Positions 60,790 through 64,000 of a DNA stretch of 64,000 bases are shown piece by piece (position 1 is the stretch's first letter; each line of letters opens with the position of its first letter). Position numbers and translations under genes: made by a program. The notes below the pieces were generated by a model that saw nothing but the letters and a program-made list of their open reading frames with translations, made no database searches and was not told where the DNA came from. The stretch comes from Bifidobacterium imperatoris (GTDB taxonomy: Bacteria > Actinomycetota > Actinomycetes > Actinomycetales > Bifidobacteriaceae), in assembly GCF_002860405.1 (NCBI RefSeq), contig NZ_NMWV01000012.1, positions 15,158-79,157 of the forward strand, read 5' to 3'.

Positions 60790-62034
60790 ATGTCCGCAAG
60801 GACGAAGAAGGACAGTACAGGGCCGTCGCCGGTGCGGCGGAGCAGGTTCGGCACCGTGACGCCGCGCTACGATACCGCAGGCAATCTCGTCGCCTGGCAG
60901 GTTCGGTACCCGGACCCGAAACGACCGGGCAAGAAGGTCCAGCGCCAGTTCAAGCCGGACATGGAGCACGAGGCGCACCAGTGGCTCGAAGAGGAACGGC
61001 ATCTGGTGGAACTGGACCGCAAGAACATCCAGGAATGGGTCCATCCGTCCGAACGCCGCCGCAGGAAGCGCGCGAACCTTATCTCGTTCGAGGAGTACGT
61101 GACCCGGTGGGCGGAAGGATACCGGCTGCCGAACGGCGAGAGGATAGCCGGCGGCACGCGCCGGAACCTGTATCTCGACATCGCGCACTTCATGCCGGGC
61201 TTCAAGGGCAAGCTCCTGACCGAGATCACGCCGAAGGACATCAAACGTTGGTACGATGCGCCGCACCCCGAGGGGCAATGGGCGTTCCGCCGCTCATGCA
61301 TGCGCCTGAAGGCGGCGTTCGCCAGCGCCACGAAGATGAGTATGGACGGCTCCCCGCCGCTGATCCGTGATAACCCGTTCATTCTGCCCATACCACCCGC
61401 ACCGCGATCCGCCAGGGAGGACGTTCCGCCGGTCACGCCGCTGGAACTCAAACTGATCGCGGAGAACATGCCCGACTACACGAGACTGGCGGTGATACTC
61501 GCCACGCTCGTCGGAGGCCTCCGTTGCGGCGAGCTGTGCGGCCTGCAGGTCAAGGACATCGACCTGAAGGCCAAACGCCTGACCGTGCGCCATTCCGTCA
61601 ACAGGGGCTATACGGATTGCGGTTCGACACGCATCGCCAGGACCAAGACCGACTCCAGCCGACGCACCGTACCCATCCCCGACGGGCTCGTTCCCCTGAT
61701 TCACGACCATCTGCTCAGACACTGCGAATGGACGGACCAGGAAGCCATGGTCTTCCGCCCCAGACGAGCCTCGGTGATGAGCCAGACCACTTTGGAAGCC
61801 CAGTTCCGCAAAGCCAGGGAGAAAGCCGGCCGACCCGATCTGACCTTCCAATCCTTGAGAGCGAGCCATGCGACCCTGCTCATGCTCAAGGGCGGCACCC
61901 TGAGGGAGGTCATGGATGAACTCGGCCACGTCAGCGAGAAGGTCGCCATAAAGCACTACCAGCGCATCGTCGCCCAGCATCGCAACCAGATCGTCAACCA
62001 ACTCGCCGAAGACTTCATCAAAACAGCACAATGA
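60790..62034 (+). CDS. int: Tyrosine recombinase / phage-type integrase
   Basis: Protein of 414 residues. A basic N-terminal arm-binding part (WQVRYPDPKRPGKKVQRQFK), a SAM-like core-binding domain (about 105-220), and a catalytic domain. Catalytic residues: first Arg in VGGLRCGELCGL, Lys in TKTDSSRRTVP, second Arg in FQSLRASHATLL, His in ELGHVSEK and Tyr in AIKHYQRI. The usual HxxR box reads QSLR, so its His is replaced by Gln. AAGGAG lies 7 bases before the ATG. No excisionase, phage structural or plasmid genes remain beside it. Confidence 0.93.
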   Translation: MSARTKKDSTGPSPVRRSRFGTVTPRYDTAGNLVAWQVRYPDPKRPGKKVQRQFKPDMEHEAHQWLEEERHLVELDRKNIQEWVHPSERRRRKRANLISFEEYVTRWAEGYRLPNGERIAGGTRRNLYLDIAHFMPGFKGKLLTEITPKDIKRWYDAPHPEGQWAFRRSCMRLKAAFASATKMSMDGSPPLIRDNPFILPIPPAPRSAREDVPPVTPLELKLIAENMPDYTRLAVILATLVGGLRCGELCGLQVKDIDLKAKRLTVRHSVNRGYTDCGSTRIARTKTDSSRRTVPIPDGLVPLIHDHLLRHCEWTDQEAMVFRPRRASVMSQTTLEAQFRKAREKAGRPDLTFQSLRASHATLLMLKGGTLREVMDELGHVSEKVAIKHYQRIVAQHRNQIVNQLAEDFIKTAQ

Positions 62035-62223
62035 ATAAGACATCGATATAGGTACAGTGTTTGCCAAACCCAACAAAACACAGTTGGAAGAGCACCCAAT
62101 ATGCCGTGAGTCAATGCTCATGTACGGTAAAGTATCACAAGAAAATTATGTCGAATTGACAGCCGCCTCCGCTATACCGAATAAGGAAATAAAGAGTCCT
62201 CAAATTTTGCGCTACTAAATGAA

Positions 62224-62251
62224 GACGAGCGGAAGTAATCTCCCGCTCGTC
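62224..62251 (-). terminator. Hairpin downstream of the MFS gene
   Basis: GACGAGCGG (62224-62232) pairs with CCGCTCGTC (62243-62251). Read leftward it is followed by TTCATTTAG. The preceding 190 bases (62035-62223) are AT-richer than the surroundings and hold no recognisable gene. Confidence 0.6.
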
Positions 62252-62272
62252 AGTAAACTTAACTATGCCATA

Positions 62273-63421
62273 TCAATCCCGCTTCTTTCCCGCCACCGGC
62301 ACTAAGAACAGCGCGGGCAACAGCAGGAAAGCGGTACAGACCAGCCCCCAGGGTATGGACACCTGCTGGGCTACCAGCCCCACAATAGGCCCGCCGATGA
62401 TCTGCCCGAAAGAGTCCAGCTGTCCGCTGGTGGAAAAGACTGTGGCGCGCATTTTCTCATCCACTTGGTCGTTCATCCAGGCGGCCAGCACAGGCTCCTT
62501 GATGGTGCGCATAAGCCCCGCCAGCAGGAACACCAACAACATGAACCAAAAGCTCCGCCCCACCGCGAAGAGAACCAGGCACAGGATATACCCGGCGCTG
62601 GTGGACATGGCCACACTGGTTCGGCTGACAGTCCCTTTTTTCTCCATGCGGGCGATGAGCAACTGAGAAGCCAGAATACCTAAGCCGCTGCCGATAAGAC
62701 TGATAACACCGAACCAAGTGACGCTGTTCAGCGGCCCGATAACGGGTATTACCGTGTCATCCAGAAAATGAGCGGTGGAGAGCCGGTCAAAGCCTTCACT
62801 GGCAAGTCCCCCGCATAGTGTGATTGCTAAGAGCGCCAGCAACACAGGTGCGCCTTTCACAAAGCCCAGGTTGAGCTTGAACAGGCAGACAAAGTCTTTA
62901 AGCAAGCCCTGCCGTTCCTCAATAGCAGGGGAGAAGTTGGTTTCTGGCATGATGCGAACCATCACCAGCCCCAACAACAAGCACAAACTGCCCCCCAAGA
63001 TGATAGGCATTTGCAGGTTTATGTTTCCCAGCAGTGTGCCCAGCACCACGCCCAGAACGCCGCCGATTTGCCCCATTTGACTGCCCCGCAGGAACACCTT
63101 GTCTATGGGTTTGTCCTCTTCCTCCGAGGCAATCCACGCCTCCAGAGCGCCGGTGATGAAGGTATCACCGCAACCCCAGACAACCTGGGCCAGCAGAACC
63201 GGCGCGAACCACGGTAGCGCACCCTCCATCAGAAAGCCCAGGCCGTAGAGGAACATTCCAATCAGCACCGAGCGCCGACGGCTATACAAATCCGCCACCA
63301 CACCGGTGGGCATCTCGAACAGAAAGCAGGAGGTCTCCAGAACCGTCCCTACCAGGACAAGCTGGAAAGCATCCAGCTGCACCACCTCCAGGTGGTACAC
63401 GATGGAAAGCACTGTGGACAT
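62273..63421 (-). CDS. MFS transporter, probably 5'-truncated and of foreign origin
   Basis: Major facilitator of 382 residues as called from the ATG at 63421, with about eleven helices; motif A-like segment VVADLYSRRRSVLIG. The frame stays open upstream for 21 more codons (to 63484), whose translation (KNSKAYSVYLLFRFVCSLAV) reads as the missing first helix, but no start codon precedes it before a stop at 63497-63499. The natural start therefore seems to have been removed at the junction with the flanking transposase element. No ribosome site is seen at 63421. The protein style resembles Bacillota drug-type transporters; substrate unknown. It lies beside an integrase, so acquisition by transfer is likely. 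Confidence 0.7.
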   Translation of the reverse strand: MSTVLSIVYHLEVVQLDAFQLVLVGTVLETSCFLFEMPTGVVADLYSRRRSVLIGMFLYGLGFLMEGALPWFAPVLLAQVVWGCGDTFITGALEAWIASEEEDKPIDKVFLRGSQMGQIGGVLGVVLGTLLGNINLQMPIILGGSLCLLLGLVMVRIMPETNFSPAIEERQGLLKDFVCLFKLNLGFVKGAPVLLALLAITLCGGLASEGFDRLSTAHFLDDTVIPVIGPLNSVTWFGVISLIGSGLGILASQLLIARMEKKGTVSRTSVAMSTSAGYILCLVLFAVGRSFWFMLLVFLLAGLMRTIKEPVLAAWMNDQVDEKMRATVFSTSGQLDSFGQIIGGPIVGLVAQQVSIPWGLVCTAFLLLPALFLVPVAGKKRD

Positions 63422-63484
63422 AGAAACCGCCAGGGAACAGACAAATCGGAACAGCAGGTAGACAGAATATGCCTTTGAATTTTT

Positions 63485-63546
63485 AGCCGAGGTGCCTCAT
63501 TTGAAAATGAGCGCGTAATCCGGAGTGGTGCCTCACCTGTGGTGAG
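63485..63546. mobile_element. Probable end of an insertion sequence
   Basis: The MFS coding text stops at about 63484. Then GGTGCCTCA occurs twice (63491-63499, 63527-63535), each leading into a small hairpin: CTCATTT/AAATGAG and CTCACC/GGTGAG. This looks like the terminal region of the element whose transposase begins at the right edge. The exact boundary is not certain. Confidence 0.5.
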
Positions 63547-63555
63547 CGTGAAATC

Positions 63556-64000
63556 CTAGTCCGCGTCGGCTTGTGGGGTTTCGTCGTCTTCCGGTTCGAC
63601 GCCCGCGATCCGGGCGAGCGTCTTGTTCAAGTATGCCATGTCCGGGCCCATGCGTCTGGCCAGCCGCGCGGTGCGCGGTGCCGCCAGTGCTTCGAGCCGG
63701 TCCTGGATGTCGTGGATGCGGCGGACGAGCTCGGCCGGGTTCACGGTCGCGAGCGTGTGTTCGATCTCCTCTCGCTTGTCGTCGGGTATGAAGCCGGGGC
63801 CGCCGGCGGCCCTGTCCGCCTCGTCGAACTCCTTGAGCCGCTCCCACGGGGTGCGTGGTGCGTCGTAGACGCGGCGGGGACGGCCGTCCCGGGTGCTTTC
63901 GCGCGCGACCGGCTTCTTGGACGGGGTGAACAGGTTGGCCTTGACGCGCACCAGCTCCCATAGCTCGTTGAGCAGGCCGAGCTCATCGACGGTGTACCGG
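63556..64000 (-). CDS. Transposase C-terminal part (integrase-core type), cut by the window edge
   Basis: 148 codons are visible; the gene continues beyond 64000. The segment ELGLLNELWELVRVKANLFTP, then RRVYDAPRTPWERLKEF, is typical of the region after the DDE catalytic core in integrase-core transposases. The acidic C-terminus EPEDDETPQADAD ends at 63556. High GC, like the integrase. IS family not assigned. Confidence 0.7.
   Translation of the reverse strand, partial: RYTVDELGLLNELWELVRVKANLFTPSKKPVARESTRDGRPRRVYDAPRTPWERLKEFDEADRAAGGPGFIPDDKREEIEHTLATVNPAELVRRIHDIQDRLEALAAPRTARLARRMGPDMAYLNKTLARIAGVEPEDDETPQADAD

Noticed and set aside
62273..63421. Known tetracycline efflux gene such as tet(40)
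   Set aside because: The N-terminal and loop sequences do not match what I recall of Tet(40) or TetA(P); no resistance claim can be made.

Overview
The window is a high-GC actinobacterial chromosome segment that reads as Bifidobacterium, most likely the B. longum group. The best evidence is a GH112 galacto-N-biose/lacto-N-biose phosphorylase with its ABC importer, a cell-wall-anchored GH95 fucosidase, a glucose-type PTS EII with a BglG-type antiterminator, and PspC/LuxR-type regulators. Most genes are ordinary chromosomal ones. Start codons were moved inward where a ribosome binding site or family knowledge demanded it. All names come from reading the translations; no database search was possible.

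Layout. 0-4.3 kb: PTS EII, its antiterminator and a convergent lipid kinase. 4.5-6.2 kb: serS and tRNA-Ser. 6.2-6.9 kb: a gene-free, repeat-rich spacer. 6.9-14.3 kb: the lacto-N-biose locus (binding protein, two permeases, lnpA, galE), in which nahK and galT, expected between lnpA and galE, are absent. 14.3-19.2 kb: a PspC-linked two-component system divergent from a PspC membrane protein. 19.3-25.4 kb: a membrane hydrolase, a DUF4125/DUF4037 pair and an MFS exporter. 25.5-31.8 kb: tRNA-Pro, the 1319-residue GH95 enzyme and lysS.

31.9-47.1 kb is the most unusual part. A leftward seven-gene operon encodes a zinc-ribbon membrane protein, a J-like/TPR membrane protein, an FtsK/SpoIIIE ATPase and four 84-97 residue helical proteins. 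This looks like a type VII (ESX-like) secretion system without WXG motifs. It is flanked by two zinc-ribbon membrane proteins, one carrying a degenerate beta-lactamase-like domain, two uncharacterised genes, another uncharacterised gene followed by a soluble VirD4/TraG-like ATPase, and an XRE regulator. Four promoters across this 12 kb carry a CGTAG-N3-CTACG palindrome (two perfect, two with one mismatch) exactly 22 nt upstream of a plausible -10 box. A second palindrome built on GCTAAC/GTTAGC lies just upstream of the start codons of two of these transcription units, and its half-sites also precede the XRE gene. I infer one co-regulated, apparently undescribed export or contact system.

47.2-60.3 kb returns to housekeeping: menA, gpmA, phoU, a PhoR/SenX3-like kinase lacking its histidine, serC, two secreted cell-wall hydrolases, a universal stress protein, OsmC, thyA, folA, a tyrosine phosphatase and azlCD. 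60.6-64.0 kb is a mobile region: a tyrosine integrase, an MFS gene of foreign appearance that has lost its original start codon, and the end of a transposase gene running off the right edge.
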